A stretch of DNA of 64,000 nucleotides from Nematostella vectensis. Its lineage: Eukaryota; Cnidaria; Anthozoa; Actiniaria; Edwardsiidae. The DNA lies in the NCBI RefSeq assembly GCF_932526225.1, contig NC_064042.1, positions 14,085,040 through 14,149,039 of the forward strand, in the 5' to 3' direction. The notes under the pieces are model-generated. The model saw only the letters and a list, made by a program, of their open reading frames with translations. It searched no databases and was not told where the DNA came from. How positions within the stretch are numbered: position 1 is the stretch's first letter; every line of letters begins with the position of its first letter. Position numbers and translations under genes: made by a program. This document shows, one piece after another, positions 52,001 through 63,720 of the stretch.

Positions 52001-55000
52001 GGCACTCGTTCTGCAGGGGCCCGGTACCAAACACTTTGCACTGGACACAAGCCTTGTTGGCGTTACACTGGCCAGAGCAAGTCTGGAAAAGAGACCATCA
52101 CCAAGCTACATATCAGAGCCCACAAAGCTGCCAGATGATGAATTGTAAATAACATTCCTCCATATAAAAAAAACTTGTTTTGAAAACTGCCGTTTCAATC
52201 ATGTTTTCGCTTTTTATCACCCTAGAGCAGTGTACATCGAGAATTTCCCCGTAAACTTGTAGTAAAATGTGTGTACTACAGGCTCTCAGAACATCACGGG
52301 TTTACAACGCCCTGGCTCAAGGCTATTTTAGACCATTTAGTGAAACGTGAAAAGCGTGATTCCGACACAAGCGGCTACAAAGGAGACTAAGATCCCACTG
52401 CTCTACGACAGTATGCACGGACCGGACACGTACCGGACAGTCGCTGCAGTAGACCCCGATGTACGGCAATGAAGCGTTACAGACACACTTCCCACATTCG
52501 CACTCGCCGCGACCGCTACACATGGCCTGGAACAAATATCACCGCGTCAGAGAACAGGTCATCACAAAACCCTCATGACTTATGCCTAGTCCACACGATC
52601 TAACGACATAACATAGGCGCACGCACTCTTTTAAGCCCGACATAACGACATGGACATAATGACATAAAAGAAAAAAACACGTTTTTTTCTCTTATATCGT
52701 TATGTTCGTGTCTTTATGTTGGGCTTATGTCAAAATGTCGAACCATTCACACTTTAACATATGAACATAAGGGTGAACGCGCCTATGTCATTATGTCGTT
52801 ATGTGTGCACCAAGCATTAGACTTGGAAGGACGTTTGACATCCAGGTGTCCAATTTTGACATCATGTTATTAGTCTAGTAAAGGTCACTCGTTATTTTCG
52901 GCGGGAAAATTCGATGTTCGCCATTCCGCTCCTACGAGGCCAAGAGGCTACATAAAGGGGCCAAGTGTCTACATAAAGGGGCTACATAAAGGGGCTAAGT
53001 GTCTACATAAAGAGGCTACATAAAGGGTCTACATAAAGGGGCCAAGGGGCTACATAAAGGGGCTACATAAAGGGGACAAGGGGCTACATAAAGGGTCTAC
53101 ATAAAGGGGCCAAGGGGCTACAAAAAGGGGCTACATAAAGGGGCCAAGGGGCTACATAAAGGGTCTAAATAAAGACATAAAGGGGTCAAGTGTCCACATA
53201 AAGGGTCTACATAAAGGGGCCAAGTGTCCACATAAAGGGTCTACATAAAGGGGCCAAGGGGCTACATAAAGAGGCTACATAAAGGGGATAGGTTGTTATT
53301 TTGTTGGTTTCTTATGGGCCACCTGTATGGTTGAGAAAGAGATTGCACTTTACGGGGGGGGGGGGGGGGGGGGGACATTAGAAGAGAAGGAAAGAAAACT
53401 GGGGTCTGGGACAAACGCAGTTCTTTTGATGTACCATTCCAAATCCTAATGCAAATGAAGATAGAACAATGGAATTGGTGCATTTTTACTATAGAGTTGC
53501 ACATGAAAAGAAACATTTGAAATAGTTTTGTGTTACAACTGGAATGTCCATGTATCAAGCTAGATGACCAAGTGATGGTAGTATGCTTTATAATATACTC
53601 ATTCGAGTTTGAACGAGAGATTGGTTGATCTCAGTCAAAAGTAATATTCTTATTCAAAAAAATGTTATAAGAAATTTCAAATTTGAGATGATACAACTTG
53701 GAGAGTCTTGCCGGAAATGAAGTCAAGCAGTTGTCGGTTTATTATGCGGTCTTACCCCATCTTCGAAACACGAGGCCGTCTCTGTCGTGCAGCTGCAAGC
53801 TGGACCTGTCCAGTTGCCATAGCAACTACATTTACCGCAGTCACACTTGCCCTGTTCTGGCCCTGGCATAGAATAGTGTAAATATGTGAAGTACTGTTAT
53901 TACTATCGTAAAGACACGCGCTCTGATTGGTCAAGAACATGTGTTACAAGAGGACACACGCACGCTTGACATCGGCATGCGCGCGCACTCAACAAAGCTA
54001 GATTGTACTGCGAGAGGACATTTTAATTAAAATTGATCTCATTTTTTGTGCGTCTGTCCTGTAAAAGATACACGTAATGCAAAAAAATACATGCAGTCAT
54101 GCGGGTTCCCTGTGCAAGGGCATCCACAGGAAACCCGTCTAGAACTCCTGATCTTCTAACCTCCACACAAGAGCCCTTCGTCATTACGCGGGCAGTCCAT
54201 GTTACTGCACTGACAATGGTCCCCATAGAACTCCTCCCCGGGAACCTGAACACAAGAAACAAATTAACAAAGACACGAAGTGACGTTATCAAACACGCGG
54301 CGTGATATGACGTCACAGTCATCTAATGATGATTCCAAAGAACTTTTTCCTTCGGATCTAAACATCACAAGCCAAATGACCTGCGACAAGCACAATGTTA
54401 AGCGCCTTGCCTCTAGCCTGCTTATAGGCGGTGGAGTTTTTTTTTTATCCCAGAGAAGACTTTACGATCACCATCTTGAACGCACGAAGTCATGGCGAAT
54501 AAAATGAGGGGTTGAGGACACTGCGATTTAAGCAAGCTAAGGCCTGGTTTAGAGTCCGTTTCTTGTATGCACCGTTCTAAATGCACGCTTGAACGACGTC
54601 GATTGTTTCATCTTTATTTTCATACATTTGCATTTGAAACCGGACACGAAAAGATCGGTGTTTGCCGCAAGCCTGAACAAGGGCTAGCCTTCCCCTCCGC
54701 CTAGCGGTAAGTAAGGGTCAACATGTAACGCAAGAACGAGTCACGCACCTTGCTTTCGTCACATATACACTCGGCACAATAGCATTTTCCACGCCCGCTG
54801 CATACTTGACCAGTGGCATTATTCCTGCAAAAAGTGTGAAGCGAATCGTATTGACTATAAGCCCAAAATAGAGAGTAGTTTATTTTATTTTCTCACTTAC
54901 AAAATAAACAAGCATATAAGACTTTTTCATAAGCTAACACTTCGTGAAATAAAAAGAAGTCCCTATTTGAACTGTCCGCTTACGAGAATAATTTCCGTAT

Positions 55001-58000
55001 GAAAAATATTCGAAATAAATTTGTCCTTGTGCTTTGTCCAAAAACCTTAAAACTGATAAGCGTTTTAAATGCGATGATACTTCTTCTTACTTCTTCCTTT
55101 ATTTGCGATGAAACTTCTAAAATCACGTGTCTGCTTGGCAGCAGCTCTTAAGGCTGGTGCACATTAGTGACATAACGACATAATGAAGGCACGTGGACCC
55201 TTTATGTTCATATGTTCAAGTGTGAATGGTTCGACATTTTGACATAAGCCAAAAATTAACGACATTAACATAACAATATGCCTAGTGCACACTAGCGACA
55301 TATCGACATGGGCGCGCGCACTCTTATCTTCGACATAACGACATTGACATAATGACATAAGAGAAAAAAACATGTTTTTTCTTTTTTGTCATTATGTCCA
55401 TTATGCGCGCACTCTTATCTTCGACATAACGACATTGACATAATGACATAAGAGAAAAAAACATGTTTTTTCTTTTATGTCATTATGTCCATGTCGTTAT
55501 GTCGAAGATAAGAGTGCGCGCGCCCATGTCGTTATGTTGTTATGTTGCTAGTGTGCACTAGACATTAGAGAAAAAAAATGTTTTTTTATGTCATTATGTC
55601 ATGTCGTTATGTTGTTATGTTGCTAGTGTGCACTAGGCATTAGAGAAAAAAAATGTTTTTTTTATGTCATTATGTCATGTCGTTATGTTGTTATGTTGCT
55701 AGTGTGCACTAGGCATTAGAGAAAAAAATGTTTTTTTTATGTCATTATGTCATGTCGTTATGTTGTTATGTTGCTAGTGTGCACTAGGCATTAGAGAAAA
55801 ACAATGTTTTTTTTATGTCATTATGTCATGTCGTTATGTTGTTATGTTGCTAGTGTGCACTAGGCATTAGAGAAAAAAATGTTTTTTTATGTCATTATGT
55901 CATGTCGCCTATGTTGTTATGTCGTTATGTCACTAGTGTGCACTAGACATTAGTGTGCCGCATACGCCTTCCGTCGTGCTTGACACTCCGAGCGGCTGCT
56001 AAGCAGACTAAAGAGTGAAAAAATGCAAAACTTACTTGGGACACTTTGATGGATCATCAGCGGTACCTTTTTCGCAGTCGCATCGACGTCCAGTCCTAAA
56101 TTAGAATGCGGGAGTGTACAGGAATAGAACCCCAAAATGCTTAACAAACCACGGGCTTATAGGACAAGTTTGCTCTTAAGTGATGTCTAATGCTTGTCAG
56201 TGTTGAATAAAAAATGTATCCATATTTTAGCTGGTTTTATTTCCCTTGTTTTTGCCCCTGCGCACTTACGACCTGTCAAACGACGCCCTATGTAACCGCC
56301 GCCGCCTGGTAAATGAGTAACTCGACCACGAGAGGCGCGTTTTTTCTCTTCCCCAATAGAAAATAACAGGGTAGGGAAGAGAAGCGCTTTCCATTGTTCC
56401 CTCCTCTACTCGTTTCCTTACCCTGACTTGACAAGTTACTAGGGACAGTTATGATGGATCCGACCTTATCAAAACAAATCAAACCACCAACGTCACCAAG
56501 CTGGGACTTCTTTGGACATATCACTTTGAGTAAAATTGTCCTTTAGCCCGTGTACAAACAAAAAAAAATTGTTAGCTTACCATTCAGGATCACATTCACA
56601 TTCGCCGCAGATGAGAGTACCGTTCCTCGAGCAATACGAACTTTTCTCTTCCTGTATCATAAGCAAAACAGTAACTAATAAATAACTTTTAATTTCCACA
56701 AGTCGTTATTTTATCCAGCGTAGTAACGATGATGATGATGATGATAAATAATGGAAGATGGTGATGATGGTGTTAATGGTAAACATGGTAGCGATGATGA
56801 TGACGAAAACGGGATATATCATTATGATGATGACTATGGAAATGATGATGACGATGATGATGATGATGACGATTCAAATGGTGATGATGATGACGATGAT
56901 GAAGGTAATGAGGATGATGATGACAATGATTGACAGCCCTATACATTGCCGGTTACTCACGTGTTGCTCAAGTTCCTGACACTTGCATTCACAGATGTAC
57001 TTCAGGTTCAAGGCAACTTCGCCAAACACTGTCCGGAGATGGACCCTGTCCGGCATCTTGTCCGAACACTCAAGAGCCGTCACAGATACTTCAAAGGTCA
57101 CCTGGTATTTGTAAAACGCTTAGATAATGGTGTCAAGGACTAAAGAAGACAACTGAGAAAAAAATTGTCTTTGAAAACAGTTATAGCCGATTTCATTGTT
57201 GCGCGACCTTCTAGAATGTACGCATTTGGCTGTAAATGATTTAAGCCAAGGGCAATTTATCAGATGAAAATAGTTGCCGGGAATTGGAATAACAATCAAA
57301 AGCTACTTATAAAAACAAAAAGAATAATAACATTTGTTACATCTTCTTTCTACCTCTTCTCCAATCTTGACGTTATTACAAACTTGCTTGTTCTCAAAGG
57401 TACCATCTCTGTAACATACAAGAGGATGCAACCAGAGTTTAGAAATTGTACAATGGCTGATCATTGATTCGTGGGAGTAAGGCGCAACAGTGTTGGTGAA
57501 ATGTGGCGCCGATGTCGAAAGCATAGGCAAACAACCTCACAGCAATCTTCATAAACAAATGCACAATGCAATAATAATGTGAACAAAGAGCTCATGAGTA
57601 TCTTCCAACGCCACGCAGCATGCGCCCAGCAACATGCAAAATCATACAAAACGGTGTAGAAGCAGATTGCCTTGAACGATTGATTACTCACGGACAGATT
57701 GCCTTGTACCATTCTATACTAAGGGACAGATTGCCTTGTAAGATCAAATATTCACGAACAGATTGCCTTGAACGATTGATTACTCACGGACAGATTGCCT
57801 TGTACCATTCTATACTAACGGACAGATTGCCTTGTAAGATCAAATATTCACGAACAGATTGCCTTGAACGATTGATTACTCACGGACAGATTGCCTTGTA
57901 CCATTCTATACTAACGGACAGATTGCCTTGTAAGATCAAATATTCACGAACAGATTGCCTGGTACGATTGAATACTCACGGACAGATTGCCTGGTACGAT

Positions 58001-61000
58001 TGAATACTCACGGGCAGATTGCCTTGTAAGATCAAATACTCACGGACAGATTGCCTTGTAAGATCAAATACTCACGGACAGATTGCCTGGTACGATTGAA
58101 TACTCACGGGCAGATTGCCTTGTACGTTATTGTCACCCCAGTAGTGGTGTTATCTGAGACGGTTTGAGTTTTGGCAATTTTCTGAAATCATAGGGATTAA
58201 TTACGCCATTATATACACCAAATACATCAAATAAGATTACACTCGAGAATCCATGTGTCTTAGCCCGCGGTGGCTCATGTGTAGCTTATAAACGGCTGAA
58301 TCCTTGTTATATGAAAGCCATGTAAATGCTCATAAGAATGTAAACAAGAATTCTACAGTTTTTGACACCTGGATTTTTATTTTATTAACGCTTATTTGCT
58401 TATTTATTTGATACCCATGAAGCACTGCGGGTTACGATACACAGACTCTCCGAGTGCAACCTTATTTGAAATAGGTGTATATGTCAAGGAACACTCTTTT
58501 TTGGACGATAATCTAACTACAAATTGGTAAGCACAGGCATAGCCATACAACAACAACAAAAAAAGAACTATCTTCACTGATACCCTAGGCTCGATTTCCA
58601 ACGTACTACCGGCTCACAGAAACGAGCTGGAAATCGAGCCTACTGACACCCAGAATTCATACAAATCGTCCTACACTCGAGTGTAGGACGTTTCCTTGAT
58701 GGGCCTGGAGTTCTTAACAGAAAAGCCATCTCACCTCGTAAGCTTCCCTGATCAGTGTTACAACGTTAGAGCCATCAGCCTCAAGCTCGGCAGCAACGGC
58801 AAAACTTTGGTCACCGAAAAAGTTCTGTAACACCTACAAAGGAATCACCAGCGAGTCAGTGTGAAGTAGGAAGCATCAGGTATAGTCCTTTAGAGGTACC
58901 CTTGTATTTTCACGCTACGGGGCTGATAAGAAACGTTCAAGGAGGGGAAAAGTAGAGGCGCTTGGACAACGGAGTTTAAAGGAGCTAGCTTATCCTACCC
59001 GCGATACAAAGCTTTGTTAGACATTTTCTATGCAATTGAAGTTGCATTTGCCAATTGATTAATAAGCTATAATGCTACATTACAGATTACCATACTACAG
59101 ACAATATGACACTCATAAAATGTATCTTAATGAAGATTATTTTGGACTTACTTTTAATGAATACAACAATATAACAATGAATTCTGAAAAGATAGTATTA
59201 AAGCTTTTTTCTAGTGGTTACCCGTGGTCATTCATAGAAAGCCTTCATGTGGCTAAGCTATATAGAACTTTATTACAAATGCGAAAAGTGTGAACGTGAT
59301 AAATTGTTTGAGAATACTTCACATCATAGATCGCCTTCTGGTTTTATGTGAATACCTACATCATAGATCGCCTTTTGGTTTTGTGTTATGGCAAAGATAG
59401 GCACCACTTGGTTTTCTATGAGGATCTCTCGTAGTTGGCCAAGAGACGGGTAGTCCTGTGTGACGGGAAGTGAGACAATGACAAACAAGCTAAATAAGGT
59501 ATGACAATAATAATAGCGATCATATTGTGGTTATAGTGATGACGATAGCCGATTATGATCATGATGATGATAATGTCAAAAGTGATGATGCTGATAACCA
59601 TGAAACATTGATGATGATGATTATTTATATGGCAACAACCACTTTCGGTGGAATGGCGCACGCTGATTCGCTGTTAAGCGGTCCGGATCCTGCTGTAACG
59701 AACGCGGTCGTTACAAAAAATGTTCCGGACCGACGACTCACTCGAGAAAAACGAAAAGGTTGTTTTTTTTTCTACACTGTAATAGCAATTTGTTGTCATC
59801 TTTTCAACAATGAGTTTCAATATTTATATTCAGGCTTTATTACGTAAGCTTACTTATTTATTTTTCTTCAATATGATTTCCAACTGTTTTCCAACTGTTT
59901 ACCTTTCTTCTTAATTAAACAGGTGCTTTTGACAGTTTCGCTGATGTTCGTGAAGATTTTGTTCGGAATGACCATTCAGTAAAATCCAGTTCGTATTTCT
60001 ACACAATAATTTTAATTATCCACAAATGCAGAACTTCTAATTAAGACAACCTTCGAATTTTTGCAAAACAATTTGTGAAATAATTCAGTCCCTTTCGTCG
60101 CTTTTCACTCGAATTGATGGGAGAGAGGTTTTTTTTCACTTGAATTCTCTACAGACAGTAAAGATATATTCACTAAAATACTTCTCTTGAATGAAGATAC
60201 ATTATGCAGGTGAGTGATCGAGTGATTCACCTTTTTTCCCCGTATAAAGAGAAGATTTGCTACCTTCTTTTATTGCAAAAAAAAAAAAAAAAAAGAAATA
60301 TAGCAAACTTGAAACTGTCGCGCGCGTTGCAATCACTATGGCGGGAAATTGTCATAACACAGGGAGTTTGAAGACGATTTTCAATTTTCATAAAAGAAAT
60401 GATGTTTTCATGCGAAGGTCGGTAAAATCGGCTTAATCGACTCGTTATCTCGAGCTTTGGAGTTGAGCACTCGTGGCTTGTAAATCCAGAACATGTAACA
60501 TGTAACATTTTTTTTGCAGAGCATGGTGTTCCATGTACCACCTTCAACAAAATAAAACTTTGTTTGACTTTATGATAACATGTTCTTTTGTTCTTTTTGG
60601 GGCAATTAACTTTTCTGAAAATGCAGGAAATGGTATTTATAGAGCTTGAATTTTCAAATTTTCTCGGGGGAGCATGCCCCCAAACTCCCCTAGTGATGGT
60701 GTGCAAACTACTCAGTGCAAACTACTCACTTAAAAACCTGGATCCACCCCTGATGTTCCTTCTTTCACTTAAGCAGCATAAGTTTTACTTCTCGTACAAA
60801 TATTTTTAAAAAGCCATATAATAAATAACTTATTAACCTCGCTCGCTCGGTCCCTATTGAGAAATCTCAGCCTTTGATCTTTTTTCATAGACCTCGGCCT
60901 GCGGCGTCGGTCTGTACAAAAATCCCGCGGGCTGAGATTTCTCAGTACAGACCTCGCGCTCGGTTAATAAGTAGTATTTATAATAACCATTAACCCATAA

Positions 61001-63720
61001 CTATGACTATGATTATGGTTTTTGTGGTGTTTGCGATATTGTTGTTGGTGATAATGATGATGATGATAACCATGATGTTTGATGATAATGATTGATGTGA
61101 TGATGAAGATGTCGATGTCGATGCTGTTGTCGATGACGACGACGATGATGATGATAATCCTGTTATAGATGACGATAACGATGATGACAATGACGACGAT
61201 GTTGTTGATGACTATGATGATCACCTCACCTGTAGTGTGGATGCCTCGTACTCTCCTTCAGCAGACAAATGGCATTTGCCGTCGTTAGGCGTCACGATGC
61301 CGCCAAGCTGGAAAAATGAACAGGTGAGCTTAAACTCCGGCCTTTTTCCCAAACTAAGTTTTCCACTACTATTAGAAGCACCATCTTACCAAGCCATCGC
61401 CAGCAAAATGATAATTCGCATCTGTCGTCAAGACAACAAGTCGTCGTGCTTCCTCTTTCTTCACCCAACCAATGTCCTGAAAAGATCATCAAGATAGAGT
61501 TATGGGCATTTGCTTCCGCAGAGAGGTGTTACATGTCCCGCAGATACTTTTTACATGTCCCGCACAATGGTTTTACATGTCCCGCACAATGGTTTTACAT
61601 GTCCCGCCCAATGGTTTTACATGTCCCGCGCAATGGTTTCACATGTCCCGCACAATGGTTTTACATGTCCCGCACAATGGTTTTACATGTCCGCACAATG
61701 GTTTTAAAATGTCCGTACAATGGTTTTACATGTCCCGCCCAATGGTTTTACATGTCCCGCCCAATGGTTTTACATGTCCGCACAATTGTTTTACATGTCC
61801 CCACAATTGTTTTACATGTCCCCACAATGGTTTTACATGCCCGGACAATGGTTTTACATGTCCCGCGCAATGGTTTTACATGTCCCGCCCAATGGTTTTA
61901 CATGTCCCGCGCAATGGTTTTACATGTCCCGCACAATGGTTTCACATGTCCCGCACAATGGTTTTACATGTCCCGCACAATGGTTTTACATGTCCGCACA
62001 ATGGTTTTACATGTCCGCACAATGGTTTTACATGTCCGCACAATGGTTTTACATGCCCCGCCCAATGGTTTTACATGTCCCGCCCAATGGTTTTACATGT
62101 CCCGCACAATGGTTTTACATGTCTCGCACAATGGTTTTACATGTCCCGCCCAGTGGTTTTACATGTCCCGCACAATGGTTTTACATGTCCCGCAAAATGG
62201 TTTTACATGTCCCGCACAATGGTTTTCATGTCGCGCCAATGGTTTTACATGTCCCGCACAATGGTTTTACATGTCCCGCACAATGGTTTTACATGTCCCG
62301 CACAATGGTTTTACATGTCCCGCACAATGGTTTTACATGTCCCGCACAATGGTTTTACATGTCCCGCCCAATGGTTTTCATGTCCCGTACAATGGTTTTA
62401 CATGTCCGCACAATGGTTTTACATGTCCGCACAATGGTTTTACATGTCCGCCCAATTGTTTTACATGTCCCGCCCAATGGTTTTACATGTCCCGCACAAT
62501 GATTTTACATGTCCGCACAATGGTTTTACATGTCCCGCCCAATGGTTTTACATGTCACGCCCAGTGGTTTTACATGTCCTGCACAATGGTTTTACATGTC
62601 CCGCCCAATGGTTTTACATGTCCCGCACAATGGTTTTACATGTCCGCACAATGGTTTTACATGTCCCGCACAATGGTTTTACATGTCCCGCACAATGGTT
62701 TTACATGTCCCGCACAATGGTTTTACATGTCCGCACAATGGTTTTACATGTCCCGCACAATGGTTTTACATGTCCCGCACAATGGTTTTACATGTCCCGC
62801 ACAATGGTTTTACATGTCCGCACAATGGTTTTACATGTCCCGCAGAGAGTTTTTACATGTCCCGGGCCAAGGGACAAACCTCCCTTCTGAAACTGTATCA
62901 AGCAGCTGACCAAGAGAAGATGTTTGTGGAGCTCACGAAAAGCTCTTGACATGTTGTAACACTCTAACAACCTAAACATGTTGTTTCTCACCTTGTGACA
63001 AACGGCAATTTGCAGAAGTGCATCCATCCCCCCCTCGGGATTATCAACATTGCCGGAGATGTTTTGCGCTGCGACTTTTGCCTTTGAACCAAATAAACAA
63101 GGTCAGGCCACTTTTCTCACATCTTGTTCTGTCAGGCGCTGGGCGAGAGCTAGTTATTCCCCAACGACGCCCTAAATTTCCTTCACGATTGCTTGAGCCC
63201 CAGCAAGCCACAGATTTGATATTCTTGTTATTCAATAAGACAAAGTTTGTAGCAAAATCGAAAAGTTATCACATAAAAAACAAAATTTAGAGACAATGAA
63301 AACATATTTTTTTTTGCTAGGATGACAAAATGTCGGCTATCTGAGAGTCTCTATTTTATAACCATAAGCAATGTTCAACGTAACAAGTTCAATACCCGAC
63401 TTTCTAAAAGTCTGCTTTTACAATTCTTTATCCCCCCTACCAACCCCTGCATGCCTAGCTAGAGACCCCCCCACACACACACCACTCGACTGATTCGCTC
63501 TAACAAATGCAAATTGAGTACCACTGCGAACTAGAACGACCTACATCCTCGTTCAGTCAAAATAGGGATGACTTCGGTGGAGTCTATGATAATATATACT
63601 ATATACTGCCTTACCTCAAATTTGGAGGTCTCTTGGTCTAGTGGTAGGTTGTTTCTGAAGCCGAAGGCTGGTATGGAGTCAAGGTCGATGCCAGTATCAG
63701 TCAGGCGAGGGTGCGCTAAG
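48936..63720 (-). CDS. Integrin beta subunit, 3' part (20 exons, 5' end outside window)
   Basis: Twenty exons with matching phases encode 598 residues plus a split codon. In order: the beta-I domain from its central part ([21 protein letters not shown] with the N-D-P-E metal-site residues, [26 protein letters not shown]), the hybrid domain, four cysteine-rich I-EGF modules, the beta-tail domain, one membrane helix ([20 protein letters not shown]), and a short tail with [16 protein letters not shown] and NPTY. These are the talin and kindlin docking motifs of integrin beta tails. The protein pairs with an alpha subunit as a cell-matrix adhesion receptor. The PSI domain and the DxSxS loop lie beyond 64000. 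Exons are small (55-141 nt), and several introns contain large minisatellites. Confidence 0.95.
49836..49892 (-). CDS. Integrin beta exon, membrane-proximal tail
   Basis: Acceptor TTGGCAG, donor GGTAAGC. It encodes [19 protein letters not shown], the conserved membrane-proximal motif. Confidence 0.95.
50566..50675 (-). CDS. Integrin beta exon, membrane helix
   Basis: Acceptor TTGCAG, donor GTATCC. It encodes [19 protein letters not shown] through [11 protein letters not shown]. Confidence 0.95.
50983..51090 (-). CDS. Integrin beta exon, beta-tail domain
   Basis: Acceptor CTTACAG, donor GTAAGG, phase 1 both ends. It encodes [20 protein letters not shown] and [10 protein letters not shown]. 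Confidence 0.9.
51170..51945. repeat. 22-bp minisatellite, about 35 units, in an integrin intron
   Basis: The unit contains TTTACCCTCTAAGGGTGTCTTA with the small palindrome ACCCTCTAAGGGT. Units towards 51730-51945 shift to a TACCCTGTAAAAGATGTCTT variant. The array reaches the 3' edge of the exon at 51944. Confidence 0.95.
51944..52082 (-). CDS. Integrin beta exon, EGF4 end and beta-tail start
   Basis: It encodes [20 protein letters not shown] and [12 protein letters not shown]. Phase 0 in, phase 1 out. Confidence 0.92.
52434..52526 (-). CDS. Integrin beta exon, EGF4
   Basis: It encodes [20 protein letters not shown] and YCSDCP. Phase 0 both ends; donor CCG|GTACGT. Confidence 0.92.
52583..52819. 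mobile_element. MITE, GTGCACACTAG family
   Basis: It starts TGCCTAGTCCACACGATCTA and ends TGTGTGCACCAAGCATTA, with ACATAACGACATGGACATAA and its inverse inside. It lies in an integrin intron. Confidence 0.7.
52925..53290. repeat. Minisatellite of GGCTACATAAAGGG units
   Basis: Units of 12-21 bases alternate CTACATAAAGGG and GGCCAAGGGG. Intronic. Confidence 0.92.
53756..53862 (-). CDS. Integrin beta exon, EGF3
   Basis: It encodes [20 protein letters not shown] and [13 protein letters not shown]. Phase 1 in, phase 0 out. Confidence 0.92.
54161..54245 (-). CDS. Integrin beta exon, EGF2-EGF3 junction
   Basis: It encodes [20 protein letters not shown] and LLCG. Phase 0 in, phase 1 out. Confidence 0.92.
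54749..54824 (-). CDS. Integrin beta exon, EGF2
   Basis: It encodes [20 protein letters not shown] and CDESK. Phase 2 in, phase 0 out. Confidence 0.92.
55155..55950. mobile_element. Expanded MITE cluster, GTGCACACTAG family
   Basis: Two element-like parts are followed by five near-identical tandem ~85-bp units (GTTATGTTGCTAGTGTGCAC, TAGGCATTAGAGAAAAA, then ATGTCATTATGTCATGTCG). The repeat unit spans the element's terminal repeat. Confidence 0.8.
56036..56095 (-). CDS. Integrin beta exon, EGF1-EGF2
   Basis: It encodes [19 protein letters not shown]. Phase 2 both ends, 60 nt. Confidence 0.9.
56581..56651 (-). CDS. Integrin beta exon, EGF1
   Basis: It encodes [20 protein letters not shown] and DPE. 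Phase 0 in, phase 2 out. Confidence 0.92.
56720..56935. repeat. GATGATGAC-type microsatellite
   Basis: GAT triplets predominate, which gives a false acidic ORF on the plus strand. Intronic in the integrin gene. Confidence 0.9.
56961..57101 (-). CDS. Integrin beta exon, hybrid domain end and EGF1 start
   Basis: It encodes [20 protein letters not shown] through [13 protein letters not shown]. Phase 0 both ends. Confidence 0.92.
57354..57408 (-). CDS. Integrin beta exon, hybrid domain
   Basis: It encodes [18 protein letters not shown]. Phase 2 in, phase 0 out, 55 nt. Confidence 0.9.
57655..58107. repeat. Minisatellite built from an integrin splice-donor region
   Basis: Units of about 33 bp alternate in higher-order blocks of about 99 bp. 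Each contains CGGACAGATTGCCTTGTA or a close variant, which on the minus strand reads the exon end TACAAGGCAATCTG followed by a GTGAGT-like or degenerate donor. Confidence 0.88.
58108..58181 (-). CDS. Integrin beta exon, hybrid domain
   Basis: It encodes [20 protein letters not shown] and KAIC. Phase 0 in, phase 2 out. Its donor region CC|GTGAGT is copied many times in the adjoining minisatellite. Confidence 0.9.
58586..58690. repeat. Two perfect or near-perfect palindromic elements
   Basis: AGGCTCGATTTCCA at 58587-58600 pairs with TGGAAATCGAGCCT at 58628-58641. CGTCCTACACTCGAGTGTAG plus GACG (58667-58690) is a perfect 24-bp palindrome. Confidence 0.75.
58735..58833 (-). CDS. Integrin beta exon, beta-I domain end
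   Basis: It encodes [20 protein letters not shown] through LIREAYE. Phase 0 both ends. Confidence 0.92.
59360..59455 (-). CDS. Integrin beta exon, beta-I domain
   Basis: It encodes [20 protein letters not shown] and [12 protein letters not shown]. Phase 0 both ends. A partial copy of its 3' edge with the donor lies just downstream at about 59327-59359. Confidence 0.93.
59500..59640. repeat. GATGAT-type microsatellite
   Basis: Imperfect ATG/GAT triplets in an integrin intron. Confidence 0.75.
60829..60972. mobile_element. MITE with GAGAAATCTCAGCC inverted arms
   Basis: The left arm is CTTATTAACC, then CGCTCGGTCC and TGAGAAATCTCAGCC. The right arm is the inverse, GGCTGAGATTTCTCA to GGTTAATAAG. 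It is 144 bp, non-coding and intronic. Confidence 0.8.
60973..61220. repeat. GAT/GAC microsatellite
   Basis: ATGATGATGATAACC and GACGACGACGATGATGATGA tracts, ending ten bases before an integrin exon. Confidence 0.85.
61230..61307 (-). CDS. Integrin beta exon, beta-I domain
   Basis: It encodes [20 protein letters not shown] and EASTLQ. Phase 0 both ends. Confidence 0.93.
61390..61476 (-). CDS. Integrin beta exon, beta-I domain
   Basis: It encodes [20 protein letters not shown] and NYHFAGDGL. Phase 0 both ends. Confidence 0.93.
61530..62870. repeat. 22-bp minisatellite, about 60 units, in an integrin intron
   Basis: The unit contains TGGTTTTACATGTCCCGCAC plus AA. Variants lose one C (CCGC to CGC) or carry CCCA for CACA. 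Because 22 is not a multiple of three, each frame cycles through all three readings. All plus-strand frames stay open and give false ORFs of up to 487 codons. Confidence 0.95.
62992..63081 (-). CDS. Integrin beta exon, metal-site segment of the beta-I domain
   Basis: It encodes [20 protein letters not shown] and [10 protein letters not shown]. Phase 0 both ends. The acceptor chosen is TTCAAAG at 63082, because the alternative one 13 bases on would break the frame. Confidence 0.9.
63615..63720 (-). CDS. Integrin beta exon, beta-I domain
   Basis: It encodes [20 protein letters not shown] and [15 protein letters not shown]. Phase 2 in, phase 0 out. It is the most 5' exon inside the window. Confidence 0.88.

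Noticed and set aside
56751..56933. Acidic Asp/Gly-rich ORF
   Set aside because: GAT microsatellite translation within an integrin intron.
61446..62909. 487-codon plus-strand ORF with Cys/Trp-rich 22-residue repeats
   Set aside because: It is the translation of a 22-bp minisatellite. All three frames are open, and the integrin exons lie on the other strand around it.
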